DNA from: Isoetes taiwanensis
Lineage: Eukaryota > Streptophyta > Lycopodiopsida > Isoetales > Isoetaceae
Direction of reading: 5' to 3'
Length of the DNA: 64,000 bases
NCBI GenBank assembly: GCA_021234155.1
Contig: JAJEKV010000143.1
Span: forward strand, 384,636-448,635
The notes under the pieces are model-generated. The model was not told the DNA's origin, ran no database searches, and worked only from the letters and a program-made list of their open reading frames with translations. The position numbers were made by a program, and so were the translations under genes. Position 1 is the first letter of the stretch; each line of letters begins with the position of its first letter. Below, piece after piece: positions 11,813-23,997 of the stretch.

Positions 11813-13500
11813 GTCCAAGTTATTTTATATCGCAAAAAATCATACTTACAGTATTTCATAGATTGTTAGATTTGTAATGGCATCTTGGAAGATAATGACA
11901 TCATTCCCATTCGACTTGTCGCATGGTTTTTGAAAGGGGAGGATGTCGTCTCCATTTAAGTTTCTTATTGAGCATTTTCTTAAAGGGAACATCGTCGTCC
12001 CCTTTTGAATAGTTAGGTTTAATATGCTTTTATTATGTAGAGATTTTCTAGGAAAGTTTTAAAAATTTTTGTGATTTTATAAGTTTTTACAGGCTTTTCA
12101 GAAGGGGGTGGCATCGTTCCTTCTTGAATTGCATGGCAGATTTTTATTTTTGAAATGTCATATATATTTTTTTTAATTCTACCATTATGTAATAACTAAT
12201 TGCTCGCTTAATTTACTGATAATCGTTCAGATGTTATAGTTTCTACTAGAAGTAAAGAACCAGATTGGAAATGGATCAGGCTCGATATATCCAAAAGAGA
12301 ATCCAGACGTCGTTCGACACAACTACATCTAGAGATGACATTCAAATTTTCCATCATTCAAACAAATCATGCAATATTAAAAGACACCTGTTTGGATCAG
12401 GCCGGAGTAGAAAACAAATGTAGCTTGGATCATGATGACCAATATACGGAAGAAACTTGTGCAAATGTGGAGAATGAGAAGGAATAAGATGAGATTACAG
12501 AGGCAGATATTAAGATTGATGAATCAGCTTCTATCAGCAATAAAATAAGAGTAGAAAAAGGGATGACACTGATGTCATCGAAGATTTTTTTGCTTCAATT
12601 CATTGTGGATATGATCTTTGAGACATTGAAAACGTTGACCTTGAGTGTAATTCCTCCCCTTCACTTATCTCTCTGTGTCGAATACCGCTTAATGAAGAGG
12701 TTCAAAAAGTTGGAGCAAACATTGGGTTTCTGCTAGAATTGTTCAGACATGATGGTTATGTCAAGTTTAAAGGACACTTTATATTGTGAATCACAACATT
12801 TACTGATGATTTTATTCCTGCCTCTAATAGCAAGATGAAATCCTCATTGGGTGGATATTACCAATACTTTTGAAGCGTCCTTAGAGAGGAACAATGGTTG
12901 ATAAGATTTACCTGACACGATGTTTCTATGTTGGATGGCAGTCACAAAATTGATGTCTGGATATCTGAAATAAAAGGGTCCTTCAAGCACATAAGGAATA
13001 GATATGTATCTGTGTGTTTTGATTTTATTAAGGTTTATCCATCCTACAGAATCGCACATGTGGCAGCTATGAACAAACTGAGGTAACCTATCTCATCCTA
13101 TTCCTTGTGGTCTATCAATAGCATCGTTGTAACTGAATTCTCTGTCTTATAGATTAAACACAGTAGTGGTGGTGGTGGTGGTGAAAACAAGTCTACATGA
13201 TAATACGTTATTATGTGTGTATAGAATAGCCACGTAGACAAATACATCAATGCTTTAAGATCTTAAAGCCTCGAGAACTAGGAAATTTATTGGTAGTCTA
13301 GGTGAACCTTGGTATCCACTCACAAAACTAGCCTATGCCAAGATTTTATATCAGGTCTATGATTGTAGTGTTCGTTTCAACTATTTTGTAATAAATAAAC
13401 TAAATTAACAATATCACTATATGAACTACAGTTCTATATGAAATGAAATAAAGCTGTACATTCAAACAGATTTAGAAAGGATTGCTGAGGCAGATATACT
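11813..13500. other. Non-coding stretch with decayed coding-like segment
   Basis: Between 12640 and 12870 the plus strand reads in part IPLNEEVQKVGANIGFLLEL and FRHDGYVKFKGHFIL before a TGA, which looks like a decayed protein of unknown family. A short (GGT)n run lies near 13163-13182. The stretch 11880-12130 repeats a loose 'aaaggggangatgtcgtctcc' motif about three times. Nothing here can be assigned. Confidence 0.35.
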
Positions 13501-13840
13501 CAAGAAGATTGCATAAAATATAGTTAGCAGAAAAATATAGTTAATTGAAAATGAAGCAAAATATTACAAAAAATATCTAGCTATAGTAAATCCAAATCTA
13601 GAAGGTACTTGGTTGCGCTATGTGATAACAAAGGACTTGAAGACAAAAGGAATTAACTTAACAGGCAGAAATAATCAAGAAGATTGCATAAAATATGGTT
13701 CACAGAAAAATATGTTAACTGAAAATGGAGCACAGAATTATAGAAATATCTACTATAGTAAATCCAGATCTAGGAGGTACTTGGTTGCGCTATGTGATAG
13801 CAAAGGATTTGGAGACAAAAGGAATTAAATTGACAACACA
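13501..13840. repeat. Two tandem copies of about 170 bp
   Basis: The sequence from 13501 (caagaagattgcataaaata) recurs from 13676 with high similarity, including 'gtacttggttgcgctatgtg' and 'gagacaaaaggaatta' (gaagacaaaaggaatta in the first copy). The copy-to-copy distance is 175 bp and the second copy fades near 13840. The open frame at 13613-13828 simply runs through the repeat and is not a gene. Confidence 0.85.
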
Positions 13841-14940
13841 ATGCTGGTCATGGTGAAGGCAAAAGTGGCAAACAATGTTAGAGATAAATGGATTCAGATA
13901 ATACTAGGGGCTTCTTGATCAATAAGGGTCATAAGGTACCAAATAATGACAAAAATTTTCATACTTGAGTTAAACAGGAGATCTGATTAGAGCACTACTA
14001 AAGGAGTTTTTAAAAGACTCTGACATTGCATCCTGATATAATCATTTTTTAAGTTAGCTAATTTCATGGAAATACTCAAGTACTGGAAAAGATTTATACA
14101 ACTCATTGCCAGCTTAGCCAAATCCCATGAGATTGAGAAGACTTCCATGTGTGTGGCTTTCAGGTACTTTAAGTACCTAGTCTCCTTGCATTGTCTGGAT
14201 CAAATGCCCTTATAAGTACAAGGACTCAAGAGGATGTCGGAAGCATCTATAGTTCCAAGATGAACAATACACAAGACTATTAGCAAATATGCCAAGTGTC
14301 AGCTCCAAAGTAAGAATAAGACGACACGCTTTATTCAAGATGAGGCGTTTGTTGAGTAAATGTACCCAAGCCTAATCTACAATTGTTGAAAATTCAAAAA
14401 CGTTATGCCACGACCTTGGTTGTCAACTCGTAGTTGAAATATGAATTTTGCAAACATGGGATGTCATATTCGAGATTTAGCAAACTTTTAAGATTATGGT
14501 TTAACCAGTGTTTAAGCTTGGACATTTGATCATCAAGCAAACATATGTAGAACACCTAAACCTGTCTTTATTTTACTGGTCAATTGTTCACAACATTTTT
14601 TGGCCCGAAGGCATAACACAAAAACCCTGTCAATTGAGCCCGACATGGAAAGAAAAAACAAGTCCGAAGGCACCTAACAAGCTGGTCTGCACATCTTTTT
14701 CACAATATGAACTAAATTTTTTTTATGCATAGAGCCACGTCTTTATTAAGCCATTCCTTATATTCTTTTGAAGTTGTTTCTTCTTCTTCATTCTCTTCCT
14801 CAAATTTTTCTTCAGAGTTGTCTGGCTCTATCCAGTTGTCAGATTCTTCTGTATCATAAGCCCTCAAGTACATTTGCCAGAAATTCTTGTGAATAGACAT
14901 CTAAGAGCTCTTCCTTGGCATTATCTAGATCAAAAGAAGA
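13841..14940. other. Non-coding stretch
   Basis: No convincing gene. A minus-strand frame at 14712-14900 is acidic and Glu-rich (SEEKFEEENEEEETTSKEYK) because the plus strand is a TTC/CTT-rich tract at 14760-14820. This is more likely compositional than coding. Confidence 0.4.
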
Positions 14941-14962
14941 AGAATAGAATAGAATAGAATAG
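14934..14962. repeat. (AGAAT)n microsatellite at the LINE 3' terminus
   Basis: The plus strand carries 'agaatagaatagaatagaat', which is (ATTCT)n on the LINE sense strand. It sits exactly at the 3' boundary of the minus-strand LINE. Simple tandem tails are known for several LINE clades and mark the point of target-primed insertion. Confidence 0.7.
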
Positions 14963-17250
14963 GTTTTTAGCGTCCACGGAGACCAATTGGCCTATGGGAC
15001 CCAAACAAAAAGAGAGCAGCAAGCGTATTACTAACAGGATTAAAAAAACCCCGCCCCAAAGGGTTTTCGAGGGAAAAACCTTAGCAGTAATAAGCATGCT
15101 GACACACTGTACAATTGCATAGGACTCCCGTAGGACACAAACGAGTCCGAGCATCCATAACCTCCTGGAGGTATGACCCCAACAAACCCACTGACGCTGT
15201 AGTCAATAACTGATGCAACGGCTGGCCAAGCACTAGTAGTTGAACATACCTCTCTCGGATATGGGCAAATGTCGGGCAGATCTGGAGGGTATGACATTCA
15301 TCCTCAATCGCATACCGGTGGCAACAGCAAAGCCTTTGCTCTCGTGCTTCCAGAGCCCAACGCCTGTTTCAATGTGGAGCTGATGTGCACCCGTCTTGAA
15401 TGGAAGCTATAAGTCCGCGCTTCTTCATGGGCATTTGGGTGTACAAATCTTGGTGTGGGCCTCTTGTGAGCCTAGGATTGACTTGTCTGCGATAGTGTGC
15501 CGGCTTAGCGTCGTCGAGCCTCTGATCCATCGAGCTTGTGAAGGAAAGTAGCATCTAGGTACGGTTTAAGTGCCTCGCGATCTTTCTTTGTCCTCGACAC
15601 GGGCGCATTTGTTTGCCGCGCCCAAAATGAGAACCACTGGAGCTTGCTTGTCTTTCTTCCAGCAGGATTTCAGGCGTTGGGGACCCATCATCGTGGCCAA
15701 AGCAAGATGGGGCAAGCGTGTATCAACCAAGCGACCACCTTTTGAAGTAACGACGATATGGCGTTCCAATGCGCCCGCTGAAGGGTAGAAAGCTCTGTCT
15801 CTGGAGTAGGATGCACGGGCGTGGACTTCACCCCGGGGCCCGTGCCAAGAAGGCCTTCGCAGACCGCCGAGGTCATTCCAGTCTTTGAGGGATATCACTT
15901 GGACCCACACTTCTGCCCCATACAAAAGGATCGGCTCAACCAAGGCCCAAAACAAATGTGATCAGGTGGCCCCAGTATGCATAACTCTGCCTTGTGGCAT
16001 TTTGTTACGCATGGCATATAGTGCTTTTCAACCCGTGACACCTGCAATCGATAAACCGCATCCCAATGGGTGGTAGTTGAGAACTCAATCCCCAAGTACT
16101 TGTAGGTTGGAGCTACCTCTACCTCTTGCCCTTGGTAAGTGAAGGTGGGAAGTCCTGGCTGACGGGACGATGCAGCTAGCAGCACCCTAGTTTTGGCCAA
16201 GTTAACTCGCATGCGCTGAATTGGCAAAAAGTGTCAAAGCATCCGTGTGACGCCGCATGTCCTCCGGAGTATATGCCATGAGGTTGACATCGTCAAAGAT
16301 ATATGAGTTGCCGGATTGTGTGATGCATGAGGTGTGCGCCGCACCTCCATGCTCGAGAGCCAATCTTCCAATCGATCAATGTATAGGCCAAAGAGTGTGG
16401 GAGAGAGCGGGCAACCCGACGCGCTCAATGCTAATGATTAATGATTACCGGTCTGTTTGTTGATGTGATATGGTCTCGAACATGCCTTGTAATAGCCTAT
16501 ATCTTGCGATTTCGCAAGTCGTGGGGTCCCCAACTGCCGCAATCGTCCCCGAGCTTGTTATGGGTAATGCGGTCGAACGCTTTTGCAAAATCTACAAACA
16601 ACAAAGACGGGTTCTCACGGCGATTCCCCGCTATCCTCAATCAATGTGCGCAGAGTGAAGATATGATCAATGGTGGAATGTCCGGGCCGGAAACCGCCTG
16701 TAAGAGTCGCACCTCCGCTTCCTCCGCCCATATTGTCACCGGCTGCTCAAGGACCAGCCAACGGTTTGCAAAGAGAGAGCTGACCATAATAGTACGGTAG
16801 TTGGTAGGGCATTGAGGGTCCCCTCGCTTTGTATATGGGCACTACTCGCTAGTGGTCCATTGCGAGGGGAAGCCTTCTCGCAATGCTTTATTGAACAATG
16901 CCGTGAGGGACAGCACACCCGAGGCCCAAACCCATTTCGTGGTTCTCGCCGCATGCCATCTAAATTGCCTTCCCATTAGCTAGACGTCAGAGGGCCCATG
17001 ATAACATCCCTTCGCGGATAACCGTGAGCCATGCCTATTCGTGGAGGGATCGGTGCTGCCCCGAAGGGTCGCATAACTGTTGCAAGTACTGTACCCATTG
17101 CTCCGAGGTGATGTTCCCTGTGAAGAAGAAGCAGAAAAAGAAGGAAACAAAGACGAGGCATCACAATCATCATTGTTTTCGAATGCAACATCCTCTTTCA
17201 TTATACTCCAGTCATGCATCGACATGCTTTGCCTCAACCCACCCAAAAAA
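14941..17250 (-). mobile_element. LINE (non-LTR retrotransposon), reverse transcriptase to 3' end, degenerate
   Basis: Read on the minus strand from right to left, the RT motifs appear in order: the LLFVDFAKAFDRITHNKL block (about 16600-16550), GCPLSPTLFGLYIDRLEDWL (about 16420-16360), and the catalytic DD in YIFDDVNLMAYTPEDMRRH (about 16310-16255), where the usual YADD Ala is Phe. These are followed by NLAKTRVLLAA and YKYLGIEF (about 16200-16090), then LVEPILLYGAEVWVQ near 15940-15900. Frames are broken by shifts. The 3' end reaches 14941, where the plus strand shows four 'agaat' units, so the element ends in a tandem ATTCT tail rather than poly(A). Its conserved 3' UTR block (about 15046-15120) recurs at 31016-31090. 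Confidence 0.85.
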
Positions 17251-20200
17251 AAGTCAATAGGCCTTTTGACATAAGCTTCGGTCTAATTGCCATTGGCAAC
17301 TTGCAGCATAAGAGGTTTCAGATGAATGCTTCATTGATAAGTAGAATTTGAAAAATGGAGTGAACATCGAGCTACTTATATGCAAGAAGCTAATTTTCAC
17401 GCCATATGAAAAAGGAGTGGTGGTCATAGTGATTTCGTGCCAAAGTACATCTAATACACCCACACTATTAATTAGTCATTATGAAGGGTGGATTCTGTTC
17501 AGACCATCATTTCTTTAAATATCATGAGACCTAAAAAACGAATATACAAGAACATTCCATTTGCAACCAAGAGAACCTAAAAGGCCTAAATGGAAAAACC
17601 TAAAAAAAAAAAATCCTCAAATTGTTGGTGTATGATGATGACATAGTGATCTTTGTGCAACCATAGGTATATATGCAATAACATATAGATGCCTTATCTC
17701 TATAGGCGAATTGCTCTCTATAGACGATAAAAATACATTCATTCGTTCATTTTATTTTATGACCATATAAAAATACAGAATAAATTTAGATAAAACAACT
17801 ACGAGTACTTAACCCAAACTTCCGTTTCCAATATAAAGGACAGATGGTATAAATGTATCAGAATTACAATGGTTTCCTCACCAGTTACCATGCATGTTAC
17901 GTAATGTTAGAGGATAAATTCTTTGTCAAAATTGGAAGAACTAAGATTATGTCAGAAATAAATGCTTTGCCATGCAGTCTCAAGAAGTTGCAACAGATTG
18001 ATTGATTCCGTTTGTACAATCATCTTCACAGTGACATGCTTCGCAATGTTCCTGTATTGTCTTCTCTATATAGCTTTTTTTTTTGTAATGTAAAAATAAC
18101 AGCCTGAAGCAACAACAGGAATATAAGAATTATTCTCTTCTATCAAAGTTCATAATTGGGTTCTTAAGAAGAGAATTCTAATATAAAAATAACAATTCGG
18201 CCAGTTGCAACATTGGAAAATCTACGAAAACTGAGGTATATGATTAAAAAATACTATGGACTATGGATGTCTGAATAACCTATAGCAGGTGATAATGTGC
18301 ATCATCTTGCACTATGGCAGGGTTATGCCTTTGGTGGTAAACTAGAATGGACGTTAGCTGCTGAACTTTCATGGAAGTTACTGGTTGGTCTATTGGATAG
18401 TCATAGAATTTCTGGTTCATTTTGTCAAATGAGAGCTATAAATAATGACGAAGATCAAATTATTATATTTAAATCTGACTCTGATCAGTTTTTCCTTGCT
18501 TATGACTTAGTAGGATATTTTTGGGAACTTCATATTCCAACAGTTCTGCGCAATCTTCGCTTTCGTAGGTTCATACCTAGCCTTGTGTCGCCCTAACCAT
18601 GGATTAGTGCAGAGTATAAACTTTGTTAATTCAGTTTCTAGCATCTACGTTTTAGCAAGAAAATACTGGAATATTATTGAATGCAAAATTTGGGATTGAA
18701 CAAAACTAAGGATTGAAGCATTAGGGATTTTTTGGGGTTATAAAGGGTCTTTTGAGATTTCCAGATACATGTCAAATACAAGAAACTTGCCTAGTGGATC
18801 ATCTAGACAAATGGATTGATGCTTCCTGCTTACAAATATGCAAACTTCTCATTTTGTATATATAAAATAAATCTAAACAAGGTGCTGCGCACGGAGGGTT
18901 GCCTTTCAGTTTCTTGAGGGTGAAGTGGCCCAAACCAATCTGTGAAGTCATTTAAATTAAAGTAGTCCCCTACCATGTTCTTACAATTAGTTTGTAGGTC
19001 TCCTACATTCATGTACAAGCCCGTCCACAAGTGCCCCTCGATTGAATTGTGTATGCAACTGACTAGTTTAATGTTGTAGAAATGTTTGTACGTGTTTTAT
19101 GTCTTGCAGACACAAATCACAGCACTTCCCAGTACTCACAATATTTTAAGCTATAGGTGTTCATCTATAACATCGTTGAACGAGTCACAACATACAATAA
19201 ACAATCTTTCGGGCGATGTTCCACTTGAAAGACATTGAGAGAAGTTATATTGTTAATCTGATCTTATTTCAATCATTTTCTGTCTATTAGTATCACCATT
19301 GTGTTGTGAAATCCAGGTGCCCAAAAAGTGTGCGCCCAATGTTGCCACGCTTGATAGAATTGTGTATCATGTTATAGCAGCGTCATCATAGCAATGTGAT
19401 GCGCCTATCTAGCTGAACAAGACATCTAAGAGTCCGCTCTATGTACACAGCAAAATGATCTCGTCGAAAGGAGAAAATGAACTCCAGAGGCTATATTTTT
19501 GGGAAAGTAGTGCCCACTTGCAGCTTATCTCCTGAATTGTAGTCCTATAAAGCCTTTAGGCTTCAAAGAATCCAACATCCTTTAGGGTGTTTTAGGGGAA
19601 AAATCATGATGGCACTAAAGAGTGTTCGCTTGTGTTCCTCATATAAAGTTGACCAACGCAGCATGCAGACTGCCATAAGGCGTATTGTATGATCTCTATG
19701 AACCAGATGTCCATTGCGAAAAATGTGCTTCTTTGGTGACAGACTGCTGTTTGATCATTTTTGGCTTGAGGAATATTTCCTAGTGAAGCAGCAGGCAGTT
19801 GACTTTGATGAAGAGAGTGGTGATGGTCCTTGGACCTCCTTGGGGCAAGCCTGGAATCTAAGCTGCTGAGGAGGTTGCGTGTAACAGCACTTGCGTCACC
19901 CTTCCTAACTCCCAAGTTCTACAAGAGAATTCCAGGTAGTTAACTTGTCCGTAAACATGTCAATTTGGCATTGAATCAAATAGGTATATGAGACCAATTT
20001 CAACAAGCTAATGAAAATAGGAAGTGAAGTTTTTCCTCTTGCAACAAGACTGGCTGAAGTCCACCAATGATGGCCATGGCAGCACTTCATGGTATTCAAC
20101 ATTTCCAGATTAAAGGAGAAAGAAAAACATTTTAGTAAGTTGCAATCTCGCACGGGGAAAGTGCTGAATATGCAGAATAAACATTATGTACTAAACATGT

Positions 20201-20410
20201 ATTTAATTAGTTAATGAGGACTTCCACTTAGTAGCTTTTAGCTCTCTGATATGTTTTCTTCCCTTGCCATGCACAGTACTTCTTCAAGACGGTGGGGCTA
20301 GTATCTTCCGTAAATTCGATCAACAAAAACACTTTACCCAAAAGAGGCCTATTCATAAAATACCCCCAAATGCAAGACAAATGTAGACTACAATCTCGAC
20401 ATGGTAGTTT
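17251..20410. other. Mostly non-coding stretch with weak exon candidates
   Basis: No supported gene. A plus frame at 18297-18596 (99 aa, starting MHHLALWQGYAFGGKLEWTL) resembles nothing I know. On the minus strand, 19915-19700 starts after a possible acceptor (TTGTAG) and reads LGVRKGDASAVTRNLLSSLD and SRLAPRRSKDHHHSLHQSQL; it has coding-like composition but no partner exon. Positions 18877-18935 hold a short dispersed repeat also found at 41888-41940. Confidence 0.35.
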
Positions 20411-20934
20411 TCACTTATGAAAGAAAGTATCAGAAACATGCATGTGACCAACACTAACCAACGGAAGACCAGAGACATCGAGAGGAGAAACATCAGCTGA
20501 GGGGCATCCTGATGTAGGCAACTGCTCCATTTTTCATCAATTTTACGTGCTGATGTTTCGTGGTCAAAGGTCACATCATATGGAGTAGCTATAACAAGAA
20601 ATCCCTCCTTTTGTCAACAATTCAAGAAACAGATTGGATCAAATATTATCGTGTTAAGATTGATAAAGAATAATAAATGGCAAAACAGAATCAGATTAAT
20701 ATACCTGTAAGTGAGCTCAGGAGTTGCACCTATGAAAGCACCACCCAAAAATTGGAGAATGGCCTTGGGCTTCTGCCTCTTAATTCTTGGAGGACTGTAT
20801 AGTATGCAGTCTCCTACCCGATGAAATGAAACCAACCCTCTTTCAAACACTTGAGGAGGTTGGAATGCAGCGGCCACAACTGCCCTTTTACGATTCCTGC
20901 TCAATAACGGACATGCATTGGATGGCCAGGCCAA
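20411..20934 (-). pseudogene. DUF1350 (alpha/beta-hydrolase-like) pseudogene fragment
   Basis: Minus strand from 20934: GLVSFHRVGDCILYSPPRI and then KAILQFLGGAFIGATPELTY match the N-terminal core of plant DUF1350 proteins, remembered as 'FLGGAFVGAAPQLTYR'. A donor-like R|GTATAT follows near 20705. The next block, LFLELLTK (about 20638-20615), needs a one-base shift to continue as FLVIATPYDVTFDHETSARK. Another shift is needed to reach DVSGLPLVSVGHMH, corresponding to the family's nucleophile-elbow region GIGHSLG; here SLG is lost. No AG precedes the second block, so the acceptor is gone too. The family is predicted to be plastid or cyanobacterial hydrolase-like, with the biochemical role not established to my knowledge. 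This copy is dead. Confidence 0.65.
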
Positions 20935-21700
20935 GCTGGGACCATTTTTCAGGGCACAACCGAAATTAACAAAAGAGTCTTTGTGCAGCTAGCTGAGCGG
21001 TCTTTATGCAGCTGAGGACCTAGGAATAAGCTGGAGCTACAGCCTGATCCAACATCGCCAGAACACCGGTTACCCAGTTTCCAATCGTGGCTGCCAACAA
21101 CGGAAATGACCGCGAGTTTATAGCCAGTAATAGGTTTGTAGCAGTTATTGGTATATTTCGAGCATATGCTGGCATATACTTGAAATATGCCACAAACCCA
21201 CATCAACAAGGGTTTAGGGGCAACCCAAAACAGAGACAAGTCAATAAGAGTATCAAAATATATGTTGCTAACATATCAAAAGAATAAAAAGCAGTAAGAT
21301 GAAATGGGCTTATATGGGTGGAATAATATTTATAACTAGTTATTAGTATCCACATGTACTGATAAGTACTGCACCAATAATGATAACAAAAAAAAAGAAC
21401 AAGGAACTCTCCCTTGACATACAAGAGCAGAGCCGATAGGATAACACATTTGATCTATAAGGTTCAATTATTATTTCATGTATGTAAAAATAGGCTCATG
21501 CACTGGCACATATATCATTATAAGAGCAATCACAACTTCCAAGAAAATCATAGGAGGACGGGAATAAAGAGCAAGGAGGAAAAGAGCGCCCTTCTAAAGG
21601 AAGATAAAGACAAGCTGAAAAAGTTGAAGTGTGTAATATTCCACACCTCCAAAAATAAAAGCCATAACATGTAATGTACGGTCAATTTTGGAATCGTGTC
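20935..21700. other. Non-coding stretch beside the DUF1350 relic
   Basis: Possibly the former 5' end of the DUF1350 gene. I see no further recognisable exon and no repeat of note. Confidence 0.3.
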
Positions 21701-21703
21701 AAG

Positions 21704-21821
21704 TTAAGAAGGGGTTAAACCCCTGTGAGAGCCCATTACGGCAAATAAATGGGCGAGCCCGGAGGGGCGAGCCCATTTATTTGCCGTAATGGGCGAGCAC
21801 AGGGGTTTGACCCCTTTAACC
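21704..21821. repeat. Foldback element: perfect 24-bp inverted repeat with extended imperfect arms
   Basis: Positions 21731-21754 and 21771-21794 are perfect reverse complements (24 bp each) around a 16-bp GC-rich loop. Outside them, a left block resembling 'aaggggttaaacccctgtg' (about 21710-21728) pairs imperfectly with 'cacaggggtttgacccct' (about 21798-21815). Each arm is therefore close to 45-50 bp. A transcript in either direction would fold into a long hairpin. The structure is GC-rich in an AT-rich setting and could be a small foldback/MITE-type element. Confidence 0.85.
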
Positions 21822-21839
21822 GGGCAGGTCCGAGCCTGT

Positions 21840-23860
21840 TTTCTGGGCGACTAATCTTGCTTGCTACACTCCCTTGCAAATATGTTGGCGAGATTCCAAG
21901 GCACAACCTACATCTGGAAGAGATTTTCAAGCAGATTTATGTGCCAGGCAGCACAAATCCGGCCAAGAATATGTTTTTTTTAACAGATTTGGATGAGGAT
22001 GCAAATCCGGCCAGGAACAGAGTTTTCGGTGCAGATTCATGATTTGTAGGCAAGAACAAGAACAATTCATGATTCAGATTCATGATTTGCAGATTCATGA
22101 TTTGTAGCCGCCAAGAACAAGTAGAATGGGAAAAATACAGGGCACGACAGGCTGCTGCAGATGGTTTATCATGATAACCAGGCTGCAGATGGTTTATCGT
22201 GATAACCAGGCCAAGGATCACCTGTTACGGCTAATCACCAGTCTAGATCTAACGGCTAGGATCTAAAATAGGCAAGGACCTGCCGGTTAAAGAGTATTGT
22301 AAACACAAGTCAAGGAAACATTGTCAAGGGTGCACTAAACCATACCAAGAACTCCGTCAACTAGGCATGTACTAATTGTTGTCAAACTTAGAAAAGTCAT
22401 ATATTGCACATGCCAACGTGTGGAAGCTGTCAAATTATACAATCTACACACTCTCGATATTTGACACAAGAGGCAAGCAAATTTAGCTAATATAAAAGCA
22501 AGCAATTGGATTGTAAATAGCAATATGAGAATCAAAATCAGACATGTAATTGGCATTGTTTGTCTATGGATAACTTCAACATGTAAACCAAACTGTAGCA
22601 ACCTGGGACAAGCTATACCTTATGGGCAACGGATGAGAGCAAGAACTGGATGATAACAGAGATAGGCCATGATAATGAAGCCACTCGTTTGCCAATAGAA
22701 GTTGATAAGCACTACATTGTAGCCACTCATTGCCACCAAAATCCAAGGATATTACTTGGGAGGTGGAGAATAGCAGACAACCCAGCAAGTGAGCACACCT
22801 AAGATTAAGTTGTCTCTAGTGCCCATGATCCCCATATGTAAAGAAGATAAGATGCTAGGGAATTACACACACCTAATTGGCCAATCACAAAATTAGAACA
22901 TGTGTTTATCTGTTTGATAGCGTGAGGACATATAAAAATTACGGTGCGCACGCTAAATTGACAGCTTCAGGATGTTTTGGCCGCCAGTTTTTCTCCCATT
23001 CATCTTATCTAGTAAAGATATGCAAGTGAACTTAATTAATCTTTTTCTTTGGTGGGGAGGTAGTGTGTGTTCTAAATCTACGAGAATCTATGGATCTTGT
23101 TCCTGGAGTTCGTGTTATCCATTCCATGTCAGTCGACTATGCAAGAAGAAGTAGGGATATTGTACCGAGAGTAACTGTTTCCAAGGTGTTGGGTAAATAT
23201 TGTATGAATCACTGGGGCGTATATCCATGGGGTGGTTGGGTGGAATTGTGGGAATGCCTCCCCTTCTAAGATCAACTTATCTTAGATGGTATTTACACAA
23301 CTTTACATGGGTATCATCCCCATCCAAGATCAATCCATCTTAGACACTAATTTACACAAGTGGGTGGGTATCACTGCATCATGGAAACTCCATGTCTCCA
23401 TAGGTTTAGGGAAGACTGAGACATAGTTGGTACACCAGTATCCCTAATCTCATAGGGACGCGAGATATTTTTACCTTGGAAAATCCGAGGAGATGGCATC
23501 TGCAATGGTTGCGATTCGTTGGTGATTCCATGAGATGTCATCTCCAACGGCTGTGATCTGGCCACGACACTATCTCTAGATGTCTTGTTCCATCATAGGG
23601 GTCTAGGGCTACTGAAACTTGATAATCGAACTCAATATATGTTGCTAGTATTCCATAGAGCGTATTTCACTGTTCCCTTGGTGCCCAGATTCTAAATTCT
23701 TTTGCATGGGCAGAAGGGCAACCCATAAAATAAAAGAAAAAATAAACAAATGGTAGCCAAAGATAAGAAACTAAAATAGAAAATAATTTAATGCCCCGGG
23801 TAAATGGGACCGTAAAGGGAGGACGTGAGTCCAAAACTGCGGACCGCCATTATCGGGTAC
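21840..23860. other. Intergenic region upstream of the H+-PPase gene
   Basis: No coding sequence is supported. A short tandem motif 'gattcatgatttg' recurs three times near 22035-22107, and 'gctgcagatggtttatc' (plus gtgataaccagg/atgataaccagg) occurs twice at 22150-22210. The 600 bp before the H+-PPase start probably holds its promoter. Confidence 0.4.
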
Positions 23861-23883
23861 GGTGAATAATATTAAATATACGT

Positions 23884-23890
23884 TATAAGA
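23884..23890 (+). promoter_or_regulatory. Candidate TATA box of the H+-PPase gene
   Basis: TATAAGA lies 114 bp before the chosen ATG, in a locally AT-rich block (aatattaaatata just upstream). A start site near 23915-23925 would give a 5' leader of about 75-80 nt with no intron. Transcript 5' ends would be needed to confirm it. Confidence 0.4.
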
Positions 23891-23997
23891 TATACGTATT
23901 GGTATATTCGGGCGTAGTTCTGGTACCTTGCAGTCCCGTTTATTTTCAAGCACACACGCCTTCTGTATGCAGAGCAGAGCATCGCCGGAACTCGGCT

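Noticed and set aside
14712-14900. Acidic Glu-rich minus-strand frame
   Set aside because: It is explained by a TTC/CTT-rich plus-strand tract; no partner exon or domain.
23899-23997. Upstream in-frame ATG that would add 33 residues to the H+-PPase
   Set aside because: The extension has no family resemblance, while the ATG at 23998 gives the expected N-terminus and length.
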